Counted from the first letter of the stretch, positions 37,535-49,014 are shown. The stretch: 64,000 bases of DNA from Telopea speciosissima (GCF_018873765.1 NC_057919.1:65776984-65840983), one strand, 5' to 3'. Translations and numbers: made by a program. The notes: generated by a model from the sequence alone, not told the origin.

Positions 37535-39297
37535 TTAAGAGCATTTTCCTGAAGTGAAAGTGACGAAAAGCTCACTCGCTTGCTTAATGAGTGAGATAAA
37601 CTGAATAACCTTTTATGTAAGAATGAGTTAATTACACTTAATTGATGGTTGGCATGCTGATGATGAGACTGGACCAAATCGAGTAACAAGAGTATCAAGA
37701 ACCACCTTCTCACACACGAAGTGATAGTCAATCTCAACTTGCTTAGTACAAGCATAGAAAATGGGATTGACAGTCATATGCAACACACTAAGATCATCAC
37801 AAAAGAGAGTAGCCAGCAGGGTTGGAAACACCAATATCTTGGAGAAGAAAAGAAAGCCAAGTCAACTCAACCTCTGTGGAAGCCATCGCACGGTATTCAG
37901 TCTCCATGCTAGAATGAGCGATGGTAGGTTGTTTTTTGGCTCTCCACGAAATATAGTTTGGAGCCAAGAATAGTGCAAAAAAACCAATAGTGGAATGCCG
38001 AGTGATAGGGCAACCAGTCCAGTCAGAATCAGAATCACAAAAGGCAGAAAGATCAAGAGAACTGTCTCGTACAATACGAAGACCACGATCCAACGTATCC
38101 CAGACATAACGTAAAATGTGCTTCGCCATACCAAAATGAGTCACAAACTCACACTAGGGGCATACATGTACTGACAGACAGAATTAGTCGTAAAAGATAA
38201 ATTCGATCTGGTCATCGTAAGCTATTGCAGGCGCCAACAAGACTCCGATATAGGGTAAAATTGAAAAAGGGAGTATCATTTGGCGCGGAGGGACGAACCA
38301 CCATAGGAGTGGAGACATGTTTAATATCAACCATATGAGCACACCTAAGAAAGTCAATGACATATTCTGACTGTGACAAGAACAATCCTTGAGAAGTAGG
38401 CGACACCTCCAAGCCATGAAAGTAATGAATGGGACCGAGTTCCTTCACCACAAAATACGAGCCCAAAGCAAGAACAAAAGCATCTAAAAAACCAGAATCA
38501 TTACTAAGTAAGAACAATGTCATCAATATAGAGCAGCAAGATCAGTATATGGCCATGATGGCGATAGACGAACATAGAGGATTCTAAGGCACTACGGAAA
38601 AATCCTGAGGCAAGAAGAAAGTCACTAGAATGGTCGAACCAAACACTGAGATGTATCAAACCCCAGAGGTTGATACATATATACTGGTGTTCACATCAAG
38701 TTGATGAATGAACCAACGACGTATAGTAGCAACAATGAGAACTATATTAATCGATTTGGGATTGATTATTGGGCTTAATCAACACCCTCTTAAGAGATCA
38801 CCTCCGCTATTTTCTTTATCATCATATTGATTTTGGCCTGGTCTAAACTAAGCCCCTTCCTCATGAAGAAAAGGAAGACCCTCTGCGTCTTGGAAAGATG
38901 GAAGTGCCTCTCCCTCTTAGATTTTCCCTATTTTTCTTAGTATAAAAAATCCAGATGAGGGTTTGGTAACTCAACATGATTTCCTCTATTTCTCAAATCA
39001 TAACTTTGAAGAAAAGGGATCAAATCATTATAACTGGAAATAAGGGATTTTAGCATAGTTGTAACAAAATTGTCATAAGCGGGTCAAAGATTCGTAAGAA
39101 GTTAAAAAACCTTATGTTGGCCTGATCTCGGTTTCCTAATTGAACTTTTAGCCGACCACATGTTCTTTTGAAGTCAAAAAGGAAAGTAGACAGAGGTGTG
39201 GAGTCCTTCGAGAATTGAAGCTTTGACAGGAGGTTAATTTTATGTGCCTTTGAAGCTTGTGAAAACGCATTTGAGAGAGTACTCCAGATATCAAAAG

Positions 39298-39575
39298 TAG
39301 GGTTGTACACGGATCGGATTTAGCTCGGATAGTTCTATATTTGCAGTCATATCCTATTAGCTATCGGACAGATCCGGATAGTGCTAAACGGATATGGATA
39401 CGGATATGGATACGGATCGGATATTTTATCCGTTTACATATAAATATAGCTTTTCGGATAACTATAGCCTATTCGTATCTGCATCCGTTTAGCTTTTGGA
39501 CGGATTCGGATAGTGCTAAACGAATACGGACACGGATACGAAAACGGATTTCGGCTATTCATTTACACCCCTAAA
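39298..39575. mobile_element. Simple-sequence hAT-like MITE nested in Copia gag
   Basis: Begins AGGGTTGTACACGGATCGGA and ends TTTACACCCCT, short inverted ends around repeated CGGATA and CGGATC motifs. Copia gag similarity stops at its left edge and resumes at its right edge (minus-strand segment near 39580-39670), so it is an insertion. A clear target duplication was not seen. Confidence 0.7.
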
Positions 39576-39677
39576 AAAATTATTTGATTTCAATCGTTAG
39601 TCCAAGAACCTCTTTTGAAAGTGTTCCTATGATCCAAGCTTTAATCAAGCGGTCTATTCGAATCCATGATGTGAAGT

Positions 39678-40211
39678 AGGGTTGCAACAGGGTCGGGTTA
39701 GGCCGGGCTTTATAGAATCCTAGCCCAACCCTAAATCCCCTTAGCTAGGCCCAAGCTCGACCCGACCCTAACTCAAGGCCACCCTGACCCACCCTCAGGG
39801 TTGGGCCGGGTTGACCCTGATTGGCCCTGATCATGGGGAGGGGAAGAAAATGCATGGACTGAAATGGGTTGGAGAGAAAATTATCAATTTTACATAAAAT
39901 AACACTGTAATAAAATGTATTATATCACTTATTGTCTTCATAAATAATATATCATATAACAAAATGTGGGTGATGTTTACAGTTTATAATATATATATAT
40001 ATTATGTTAATATATATTTTATAGTATAACTTAAAACAGGGTCGGGCCGGGCCGGGCCAGGCTTAGCTTGATGCCTCAATCCTAACCCGATCTGACCCTG
40101 ACTCAGAACCAGAAATTTTCAGCTCTGACCCGCCCTCAGGGCCAGATATTTCAGCCCAGGCCCTATTCGATTGGGTGGGTTCGAGCCGACAGGGCCAAAC
40201 TTGCACCCCAA
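39678..40211. mobile_element. Second MITE nested in Copia gag, with target duplication
   Basis: Starts AGGGTTGCAACAGGGTCGGG and ends GGGCCAAACTTGCACCCC, imperfect inverted ends. Flanked by ATGTGAAGT at 39669-39677 and at 40212-40220, a 9-base direct repeat. Gag similarity continues on both sides. Interior is GGGCCGGGCC-rich at its ends and AT-rich in the middle. Confidence 0.75.
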
Positions 40212-40620
40212 ATGTGAAGTATGGATCACCACTCTCTTTCCTTCGGAAGTCTCAATCTCCTAATCTAGCAGAACTCTCGCCAGTAATAAAACCTAGCAGA
40301 TCTTGACTCTCGATCAGAGAAGTCATCTGCATCTCCTATAGAAGATAATTATCTTGAGTAAATTTGATTGTGACGAAATTAGCAACATTCAAAGTGATAG
40401 GATAAGGTAACAGTGAGATCGAATTTGAGGATGCCATTGTCATCTTCTTCGTGCGCTAGAAGTTGTCTCGAGAATATTCTAATACCATAAAGGCTTTTTA
40501 CAGAAAGTGAGAGTGACGAAAGGCTTACTCACTTAATGAGTGAGATAAACCGAATAGCCTTGCATATATATGAGAAATGAATTAATTACACTTGGCTGAT
40601 GATAGCTCACACTTAGTTCT

Positions 40621-41040
40621 TTACAGTATATTTTGGATCGGATACGGATCGGGTGTGATCGGAGCCAGATATTCTCTAATCGAATACGGATACCTCTAAA
40701 CGGATTCGGATGTGGATCAGATTTGGATTTTTGACCATCCGTTTATATCTCTGTCTTGTGTAACCCAGACCTTCCCCCCCCTAGTGGATACAATTCACCC
40801 TCAATCCATATCTCTTAGATCATGATTCTCTTTTCATCATATTCTAGAACCTGTTAAATCTTCAACAACCCTCCAAATCATTATTTACTTAATTTTTATT
40901 ATTAAGTAATCGAATTTTTTTTCAGATAGATTTTAATTGAAAGTACTCGAATTGTTTTCTGGATGTCACTAAATGGATATAGATGCGGATTCAACTTCGG
41001 ATTCGGATTTCGATTATTCGTTTACGTCCCTACTCTTAAC
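40621..41040. repeat. Simple-sequence hAT-like block
   Basis: GGATCGGATACGG-type motifs at 40630-40750 and ATTCGGATTTCG with CGTTTACGTCCCT at 40980-41030 look like the two ends of an element like that at 39298, with unrelated AT-rich sequence between. Confidence 0.4.
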
Positions 41041-41977
41041 ACATGCAAACAAAATGACTCAAACAGATGCAAACCAAGGCAGTTGGGTCACTTAGCTTGC
41101 ATGTGTTGAATTTGTTCAAGTTGTTAGGCATGTACTTGAGTAGCTTAAAGGTATTGGGTTAGACCCTCAAACACGTTACCATAGCCTACATCTCGCCTTA
41201 CCCTCATTCGGGCAGGTGTAAGACAGTCATTGTGCACCTCCTTGTGTCTGCACAGCAAAGGCCGATGGGGCAGCCGCGTGGTAGAGGATCTAGATTGCTA
41301 CATTCCTTGTTGATTTGTCCACATGTAGAAACAGATATGTCGAAATTACATGGTTATGACTTATGCCACGAACACTAATCTCTCACTCCATTTTAGTTAT
41401 CAATCTGGATGTGACACGAACGCGACTTCTCTCACACTCCAGCTCAGTTATTCAATCTTGTTGTTTAGGGAAAAACTTAACAGATTAACATACATTAGAG
41501 GTCCCTAATATTTGTTTTGTATAAAAATTAGGCTGGGTGGTAGCAGAACGTACGAACCGCCAATCTAATCTCACTTATCTTTAATTGTAGCTGTAGAATT
41601 AGTAAAAGATTAATCTATACCGTTATTTGAATTTTCGGAGACACTGGTTCTCGATTGTTACGATAAAACATTTTAAAGGGATCTAATTGCAGAAACAGAT
41701 TGTGGTTACCTGATAAGAGGAAGAAGGCGGCGACGAGCCACCGACGACTCTTCCCAGGTGTAGAGAAGGTTGAATGAAATGTGAAACTGGATCGATTGAT
41801 TTCCAATAAATTACGTGTAGAAACAAAAAGTGGCGACTGAGACTCTGGGGAGATGAGATTGTTGAAAATAACAATAAAGAAGGGGTGGGATTATATCAGT
41901 CCGTTGAAAGAAAATTAACTGCCTAAAGTTGAAGAAGATGGAAAGAATTGGAAGAGGTGGGGAGCTGAAATTAGAAA
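41041..41977. other. Intergenic stretch, mostly unassigned
   Basis: A MITE-like piece with GGGGCAGCCGCGTGGTAGAGG lies at about 41205-41290. On the minus strand, 41890-41728 is more GC-rich and ends in a good splice donor (CAG, then GTAACC at about 41708), so it might be an untranslated first exon of a minus-strand gene; no partner exon was found. Confidence 0.3.
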
Positions 41978-42233
41978 TCAAGCTTTAGGACCATTTCTGT
42001 AACGATAGAGCTTGACAAAGACGTGGACAGCGGTGACGAAATTAACCGATGAAGCAGAGGCTCATGACGAGGATGACCATGGGAGTGATCTTCAAGCTCG
42101 GGGCGTCGTTCGTGTAAAACCTCAACATGGTTGCTTCTACTTTCGCCAACACCAAACCCATCGGATCCGCCTTCTCCACCACCGCCGAGCCTCCGCCGGA
42201 TGCAGTTGCTGCCACAGAACTGCACGGGGCCAT
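41978..42233 (-). pseudogene. Sec61 beta subunit copy with a frameshift
   Basis: From ATG at 42233 the minus strand reads MAPCSSVAATASGGG... then TMLRFYTNDAPSLKITP and VILVMSLCFIG, the conserved cytosolic motif and start of the tail anchor of Sec61 beta, the small subunit of the endoplasmic reticulum translocon. After Gly 63 the frame hits TAA (42044-42042). The expected rest of the anchor, FVTAVHVFVKLYR and a short basic end, is present in another frame down to TGA at 41978; four extra bases (a TTAA-like insertion near 42041-42045) account for the shift. The gene is intronless, as usual for plant Sec61 beta, and would be about 83 residues. It may be a recent pseudogene, an allele, or an assembly error. 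A poly-G run and AG-rich sequence lie just upstream. Confidence 0.75.
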
Positions 42234-42264
42234 AATACCCGACTGGGTCGCTGGAGAAGAGTTG

Positions 42265-42278
42265 GGGGGGGGGGGGGG
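42265..42278 (+). repeat. Poly-G run upstream of the Sec61 beta copy
   Basis: About thirteen G in a row within a purine-rich stretch, lying 30-45 bases before the minus-strand start codon, that is, a CT-rich 5' UTR on the coding strand. Error-prone region. Confidence 0.8.
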
Positions 42279-42489
42279 AGGAGGGAAGGGGGATATGGAG
42301 AGGCGGGAGGGGGGAGAGAGATGGCGGGGAAGGGGACTGAAATGGTATAGGGCGAGGGAAGGAGATGGGGTGAGCACTAGCAGAGTTGCAGAGGGGAGAG
42401 GGCAGGGTAGAGAGAGTACGGTCCCAGCCGGTCTTAGGAAAGTAATTCAATGGCTGAGATTGGATGGACTTAAATCAACGATAATGAAC

Positions 42490-42880
42490 TGAAGAACGGA
42501 CTATCTAGCTATTTTTACTCATGTACTGCTACATTTTAGCCTGAAAGTTATGATGAGATTATATTAAATTGGTAAATTTTCAAAAAATTAGGAGATGAGG
42601 ATTCAATTTTTCATGTTCAGGCATAAAATACTTTGGGATTTTTTTAAAAAATATCCATAATTGAAAAGTTATGCCAAAAATTAAGAACTTTAATCCAAAA
42701 AGCATGAATTATTTATAAATGGAACTCCTTGGCCTCTTAATTTGCATAATAGTACTAATTAAATGTTAAAAAAACCAAAGACCATGCTACAGAGTAGAGG
42801 CATGGATAGTTCATAGATGGAGGTGATCGATGGACTTGCGAAGCCATTTATATGATTAGTACAGAAGAGTAGTACCAATA
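42490..42880. other. AT-rich spacer between the Sec61 beta copy and the DUF538 gene
   Basis: No coding segment or repeat recognised. It should contain the 3' UTR of the DUF538 gene and the promoter of the Sec61 beta copy, both on the minus strand. Confidence 0.4.
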
Positions 42881-42882
42881 GG

Positions 42883-43371
42883 CTAGATTTCGACTACATT
42901 TCCTTGATTGGCGGTGGCGGCTTCCATTCCTCCTTGATCGTCGTTGTCCTCGATCTGAAAGGCAGATACCGGAAAGGTCTTGGAGATACCGACGCTGCTC
43001 TTGAAGGTGATTTTGTCGTCGGAAGGAGGATCGTTCACATGTATATCGGTGAGTGTGATCCACAAAAGCAGCTCCCTCACCTTCACTCCGGTCAGCTTCC
43101 TGATCTTCTTTTGTTCAACGTATGCTGTGACCATTTTAGCATACGATGTCAAATCTCCGATCTTCTCGAACTTGTACTCTGTCTTCTCTTTTTGCTTCAC
43201 CCACACGAATCCCGTCTCTTTCACGTAACCACATTCCTCTATGTTCTTCAGCGGCAGCAATCCGTTCGGCAACTCTGCTTCCTTGAGGAAGAACTTCGTC
43301 TTCTGCTGCCCGATCTCGTCTCCATAGTACACCTCTGCCTTCGCTCTTATCTCCTCCGTCACTACAGACAT
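42883..43371 (-). CDS. DUF538 family protein, single exon
   Basis: A single open frame of 162 codons from a good ATG to TAG. It opens MSVVTEEIRAKAEVYYGDEI and carries the DUF538 hallmarks LPNGLLPLKNIEECGYV (about 34-50), GFVWVKQK, the ITAYVE-like MVTAYVEQKKIRKLTGVKV and the end FPVSAFQIE (about 137-145). The fold is related to bacterial lipid-binding BPI-like barrels; plant members are induced by stress and have been linked to pectin or chlorophyll binding, but no biochemical role is settled. No signal peptide is visible, so it is probably cytosolic. Length fits the short, stress-type subgroup. It is in the same orientation as the Sec61 beta copy 650 bases downstream and looks intact. Confidence 0.92.
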   Translation of the reverse strand: MSVVTEEIRAKAEVYYGDEIGQQKTKFFLKEAELPNGLLPLKNIEECGYVKETGFVWVKQKEKTEYKFEKIGDLTSYAKMVTAYVEQKKIRKLTGVKVRELLLWITLTDIHVNDPPSDDKITFKSSVGISKTFPVSAFQIEDNDDQGGMEAATANQGNVVEI

Positions 43372-43800
43372 CTTCTTTCTCTCTCAATCTCTATTTCCTT
43401 CTTCTTGAAGTGGACGATGTGAGGTTGCAAAGAGGAGGAGAGGAGATTAATATAGAGTTGTCGAGGGGGAACATTAATTGAGAAATTATTTGGTAATGGG
43501 GGTAATTGGATTAGCAGAGTAAGTAGGAATTAAAGAAGGAAGGGGGTAGTTGCAAGTTGCCCACTGCCTGTCAGGTCTCATTTACAAAAATACCCTTCTT
43601 CTTCGTGAGCTTCAAACCTTCAGCAACCCGGTGACTCAGGGTTTGAAAGTCCCATCAATCGAATCGGCAGATTCGAAGCCCGCTACTAATTCCTACCAAT
43701 CCAAATTGGTGGATCCAAGAAGTGTTCCTAGTGTTCAATTCAATTGCAACCAGTTGGGATCAGGCTGATTCTGCCAACTTCTCATTCCTTATTGATAAAA
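43372..43800 (-). other. Upstream region of the DUF538 gene
   Basis: Should contain the 5' UTR and promoter. On the minus strand a TATA-like TATATTAATC lies near 43446-43455, about 80 bases upstream of the start codon, a plausible core promoter position. No other element is called. Confidence 0.35.
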
Positions 43801-43810
43801 AACAACGTCA

Positions 43811-43935
43811 GGATAGCACAGTTGGCTTGGGAGGAGGCCTAAGAAAATTGAAGGTCCTGAGTTCGATTCCACCATCCCCCTTGAGACCATTACTTGAGAG
43901 GAAACTCCCTAATGAACATGAAATCCCCAATATCT
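43811..43935 (+). mobile_element. tRNA-derived SINE
   Basis: The start carries an A-box-like GGATAGCACAGTTGG (43811-43825) and, about 35 bases on, a B-box GGTCCTGAGTTCGATTCC (43852-43869), the split promoter of RNA polymerase III. Sequence between and after does not fold as a tRNA and the 3' CCA-end stem is lacking, so this is a SINE or tRNA-like relic, not a tRNA gene. The 3' end is not defined; no target duplication was found. Confidence 0.6.
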
Positions 43936-44304
43936 CTCTGGCCCAAGTATCATTGAAATTCGAGATGGGATTGAATCGGCCAATGTCAATTTCAAATCAC
44001 ATAGAATTAAAATCAGGCATAATCAGCCAGATTCAATCTCAGAAAACCTAGAATTGACCCCTCATATCTGAAAACCCAATTGCTATTATCCAGCAAGAAA
44101 AATCCTAGAATCAGATACATTAAAATATCGACAATAAATAGAATGGGTCACCAATCCGAGTTTTGAAAGAGTGATGTGTTGGAGAGGATTATTTTCCTAA
44201 CCCATGACTCATAAAAAACGAGAAGGCATGTGCCGTGTGGAGGAATCCTCAATCTGGATTCTAGCGTCGAGGGAATTTCCCAAGTATAAATATGAAAGTA
44301 GGAT

Positions 44305-44594
44305 CGGGCTCCTCTACGGCACTGTCGCACTGGATTGCGTCAAGCCATCAAACATCTTCTGGCGCAACATTAGAACTTGCCATGTGGATTAGTTTCCATT
44401 TGAACGGTGTGGATCGAGTTGAAAATTTAAATTTTAAAATTAAGAAATCTCTCTATCCATCGCATGTGCAGTATGCTCAAGCGTGCTTCATCCATCCATG
44501 CCGTCCAAATGAAAAATTGTCCATGTGACGAGCTCTGGTATCATGCTCAGAAGATGTATGACGCACCCTGCGCCATAGAGGAGTCGATGATATG
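44305..44594. mobile_element. Imperfect foldback MITE
   Basis: Left arm GGCTCCTCTACGGC...CATCTTCTGG...CATTTGAACGG and right arm CCGTCCAAATG...CAGAAGATG...GCGCCATAGAGGAGTCG are inverted with many mismatches. The centre is AT-rich (44425-44450). Confidence 0.55.
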
Positions 44595-45720
44595 GAAGGA
44601 TGGGAATCATGTAACTCATAAATGGTAAGGGGCAATCCGGGGACATGGTAAAAATGGTTAATTAGAAGAATTAAAGCAGCAATTTAAGTAGGAAATGGAG
44701 AGCAAACAGCATTAGTGTGGACCCACTGGTGCCAGACGAGTAGGAAGTAGGAAGGAACCTCAAGGTTGGGTCATAAATGCAAAAAAGGCCGAGAACACCT
44801 GCCCACCTTCCCTCATTAAATCACTTCTCTATTCAATTCGCTAAATTATATTCTGGCCGATTTCGAACCAATTCAGATTGAATTGGCCAGCATGGTTTGA
44901 GGCATCAATACGAATCGGTCGTATGAGGTGATCTATACACAAGCAGATCCTATATCGGTGGAACAATACAGACCATGGGTAAAACTGTCCAAAAAACCTG
45001 ATTCTTTAAGAAAATCGGGGACAAAACTGTTCAATATAGGCCGATTTCTCAAGTTATTGGCATTGTTGAAATGTTCAACCTGGGGAGGAAACAATCTCTA
45101 ATGTAAGGATTTTAAACTCAGAATCCAGGATTGAAACGGACCTTACCCATTCAGGTTAGAATCAAAATCGGCCCTAAGAACCCTAGAATTGATCCCAAAT
45201 ATGAAAACACAGCGATCCGATCCAAAATCAAATTGGGATCGATCATGGTCGTTTCCAATCTAAAACCACCAATTTCAATCCACATGGGCCGATTCAATCG
45301 ATCTAATTCCGATTTTTTAAACATTTATCTGATGTGAAAATATATTTGTTCATGTTATTAATGATATGCAAAATTCAATGTTTAAAACTCAGAGTCAAGT
45401 ATAAGATTGGTCCTCATCGATTCCAAATTGAATTATTCTGAAATCAATTGAAAAAAGAAGGCACTTGGCGTAACTCGATCGAACTTAGTATGCATAGAAT
45501 CGGGTTTCATTGCAATCTCAACCTTGTGCTTATTTCATTCCTCTTTTTATGCTTGGGATGGTGTGGGGGATGAAGGAGGGGTCTGGTTCCTCTCCAATGA
45601 GCACACCAGCCCAATGTGCTTAGGGATGTGTGTCAGTCAGCCAGCCCAGCCCAGTCCAGCCGTCGGATGCCTCGTTAGGCACTTATTGAGCGGATGCCTC
45701 ACAAATGTATTTTTAAAAGC
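44595..45720. repeat. Intergenic region dominated by degenerate AATCGG/GATCC repeats
   Basis: From about 44850 to 45330 and 45400 to 45530 the sequence is a patchwork of GATTCAATC, CGATCC and AATTGAAT motifs, like other decayed hAT-like blocks. A partial copy of the foldback family seen at 50347 (CTCTCCAATGAGCAC...GGATGCCTCGTTAGGCAC) is at 45585-45705. No gene. Confidence 0.4.
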
Positions 45721-45739
45721 ATTGTACTTTGTAATTTTG

Positions 45740-45945
45740 GAAGGACAATGATTTCTCATATTGCATGTTCGATGTTTTTCTTTAAGGCATTATAAATACT
45801 TTGTGATTTATGCCAAGATGATGATTTCTCATATTGCATGTTCAATGTTTTTCTTTAAGGCATTATAAATACTTTGTGATTTATGCAAAGATGATGATTT
45901 CTCATATTACATGTTCGATGTTTTTCTTCCAAGGCATCATACTTT
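45740..45945 (+). repeat. Tandem repeat, 73-base unit, about 2.8 copies
   Basis: The phrase GATGATTTCTCATATTGCAT recurs at about 45748, 45821 and 45894 with an exact spacing of 73 bases. The third copy diverges at its end. Confidence 0.9.
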
Positions 45946-45949
45946 AATC

Positions 45950-48160
45950 AAGCATTGAAGATGAGTACTCTTATTCGGCTTTTTCTCGCAACTCCTTTTA
46001 TGAATTTTCAAAGATGTTTTACTCCACATTTTATAGTCTCTTGAAACTAAATATTGAAAAAGTTTCCAACATATAAAATTTTACACTTTTACACGGAAAC
46101 AAATGGAGCCTAAGTCCAATCCATTGTGGGAGTTCGAACTTGGATTCCCTTGGACATTTCCTAATGTGATTCTATAGAATCTCTCAAAATAATCATACAA
46201 AAATTATATCAATAATGCCTTTGATCACCCAATAAATAGTCAGTGATTGGCATCTCTTCTACGATTTACTTTACAATCCTCCCATACCTAAGAATCAGGG
46301 GACCATAAAACTCATCTATCAAACAAATAAACAAAATTGCAAGATAAGTTCGTCAAAGCGGGGGCTTGGAAAGGCATCTCTCTGAAGAGTGCCATGGAAA
46401 TTATGATCGTTGAATATCTAGAGAATGATGCAGATTGGGCATATGTCAATTTAAACCTAATTTAACCAAATAACTCTTGTGTCTTGGCATACCATCCAAA
46501 TGTATATCAAACATACTTACGATTGGATATTCAAGTTCTTAGATTTTTTTTTAAAATCAGGGACAAAAATTTTCAAAATAATTTGAAAGTCACATACTAT
46601 TATATCATTCTCAAGATGTGTCATTATCTTACATATTTTGGATTACACATGTGAAATGAAAAGATTTTACCTTTTATTGAAGGAATTGTGTTATACTAAG
46701 GAAAAAAATTACGATTTTTTTTCACCGACTTTGATTACAATAATATTTTTTTTAATTCAAAATTTGTATTTTATTGCATGTAAAATTTTACCTAAATTTT
46801 TTTTATTAGAATGAAAACTTTACATATAAAGAACCTTGGAGTAACTTGTCGACAAATTTTGAGCCCCACCTAAACCACCATTTATCAAATATTAAGGGGC
46901 TGCTTGGATATTTGATTCTGAGGCAAACCTATTGGAAAACCCTCTTTCAAAATTAATATTTTGTCATTTTATATAAACAGCCTTCTTGCACTTCTTTTTT
47001 TATGGGACGGGGAGGGTTGATGAATAATTATCACTTTCAATTTGCGGGCACCTCCAATTTCTCCAATTCCTCTAATAAGAGGGGAGTGGACCCCACCTTG
47101 TGTTTTTGGACGAGGGATATGATGGTTATTTCTACCCCCATGTGAGGAATTGGATGGGATAACGATTCGAGGGTTGGTGGGGTTGAAGGGTGGTGTCCTT
47201 TCTTTTCTATCGCAGTTCCCCCACCCAACTAAATTAATTAACCAAATAAAGGATGCATTGATATCACCAGTAAACAATGGCCAAGGGGTATGTAAATTTG
47301 ACAAAAAAAAATAAAAATGGAATATACTATTTATGTGGCTCCCAAAGAGTAGACTTAAGATGGAAGTCCAATCCGAAGGCTGAAAAGTGAGAGAGCATCT
47401 TAGCTCTGAGCCTCAAGATATATTCAACAGGTATTGCCATTTACTAGAAGGATGAGTTATTCGTCGCCCACAATGAAGAGCGAATCTCTACACTCATGGG
47501 TTTTGGCATTGGATGAGACTACTGGAACAGTGAAAATAATAGTTCAGAACCCAAACATTCATTTAGAGAGAAATCATTATGGAATCTCATTAGTGGGATT
47601 CCTTTTGTTTTATTCCATAAGTTTTTTAAACCAAAGATGAAAAAATATTTTTGAAATAATTTGAAGACAGACTTTTCATTATTGTCAATATCAAAAGATG
47701 TCATTGTCTTAAACATTTTTTGAATAAGCACATGAAATGACATAATTTATCATTATTGAACAAATAATGTGTTTTACTAAAAGGGCAAAAAAGTATACTT
47801 ACAAGTTATTTGACACCATAAGGATATCAATAAGAAAATTCTTCATGCTTTAACCACGGTTATTGGATCGACAAGTCTATTCCTATTGGCATATGGTCGA
47901 TTCATATCGGTATCCCGTAATACTTGATTGATACAGATCGGATCAATACAGTCTAATACAACCGATATATATTGAAATTAGTGACGATCGATACCGTTAA
48001 TAAAAATCCATGATTTTAGCCAAAGAAAAAAATCCAACTTTGCAGAATCGACGAATCACACGGATTACCGAAGAGTTTCAGTGGCTTTAAGGAAATTTTC
48101 ATAGAAAATGTGCATTTGACCATTATTTAGCTCACATGTGGCTTGTAATTTATGGGAAAT
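45950..48160. other. Intergenic region with two related AT-rich repeats and a MITE
   Basis: Segments at about 46540-46720 and 47600-47790 are diverged direct copies (AATAATTTGAA, CATTATCTTA/CATTGTCTTA, ACATGTGAAATGA/ACATGAAATGA, TGTGTTATACTAAGG/TGTGTTTTACTAAAAGG). A TIR-type element related to those at 7656 and 49015 lies at 47015-47165. A GATACCG-type degenerate block lies at 47850-48010. No gene is supported. Confidence 0.45.
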
Positions 48161-48309
48161 TAAAAAAAGAAATGAAAATTTATGTTCACTACTACTGTGG
48201 TTTCAAACAATTATGTCTATCACCTCTAAAATTTCCAAAATTATGTCTGTACCCCTGAGTGCTAACTCTGTCAGTTTTATTTTGACAAGATAAGATAATT
48301 TTGCCCTTT

Positions 48310-48682
48310 CTTATTTGCTATTCGTTCCTCCATGTTGGAATCAATTTTGGAAGGGTTTGAGTGTGTGCTTATTGAATTGGACAACAAGAGTGTGATTTTT
48401 CTATCTACAAAAAGGAATCACGATGTCCCCTCTTCATTTGAGATCTTTCCTAGAGGATGTTGTTTATCTTTTACTTATTTTGAAGTTTGTAACTTCACTT
48501 TAATTCCAAAGGAGTACATCAGTATGACCGACTCTTTGGCAAGGAAGGCCCTATCAATAACGTGTACGATAGTATGACCTAGTTTCGATCCATGGCTTCT
48601 TGAGTTATGTAATTCACAGCTATGAGCTTTCACGTTTCTTCAATAAATAATTTTCTTTTACAAAAAAAAAAAAAAAAAAAAA
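48310..48682 (+). mobile_element. 5'-truncated L1-type LINE tail with poly-A
   Basis: The frame 48332-48577 resembles the end of the RNase H-like domain of plant L1 elements: ELDNKSVIFL early, then FTLIPKEYISMTDSLARKAL, equivalent to the usual 'HVPREANxxADSLARKAL'. A short 3' UTR with AATAAATAATTTTC is followed by about 22 A (48661-48682), the mark of target-primed reverse transcription. It lies inside the element at 48173-49982. Confidence 0.75.
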
Positions 48683-49014
48683 ACCCTCACCCCATCCACC
48701 CTTGTAATTGTTGCATACCTTGTTCCCTGGAGCGAGAAGGGTTTGGGAGCTCAAAGACGTTGCAGCTCCGACGACCACCTGCTAGATGCATGGACAAAAG
48801 TGACCAACTATTTATTTCTTTGCCCGTTTTCCACCGTGCAGAGAGAGAGAGGACTGAAAAGAAACAAAGGAGAATCCTATAAATAAGAAACTGAATAGGC
48901 AAAACCCAGTAAACTCCACAGCTAAGGAAATAACAAGTAAAACTCAAGTTGTAGAAAGGGGTTTATTGGTACAATTAAATGACAAAAGCTTTTTAAGGTA
49001 TTTCCTTCATGAAT

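Larger units (their letters stand above)
37535..40620 (-). mobile_element. Old Copia-type LTR retrotransposon remnant, broken
   Basis: Minus-strand element. Similar terminal segments of about 115 bases lie at 37545-37650 and 40495-40610 (AGTGAGATAAAC and GAATTAATTACACTT shared). Next to the right one is a degenerate tRNA-Met primer site. Parts seen, in order on the minus strand: gag of the UBN2 type (from about 40440 and at 39050-39310, with SALSNAF-like TLSNAFSQASKAHKINLLSKLQ), the end of the reverse transcriptase (38212-38710) and RNase H (37640-38144, with SMETEYRAMAS). The integrase was not recognised. It carries many breaks and two shorter elements are inserted in its gag region. Old by divergence of the ends. 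Confidence 0.85.

Noticed and set aside
41971-42492. Overlapping long open frames on both strands around 42.0-42.5 kb
   Set aside because: Shadows of the Sec61 beta copy and its GC-rich leader; low-complexity Gly, Arg or Pro products.
42904-43422. 172-codon plus-strand frame
   Set aside because: Antisense shadow of the DUF538 gene, which has strong family motifs.
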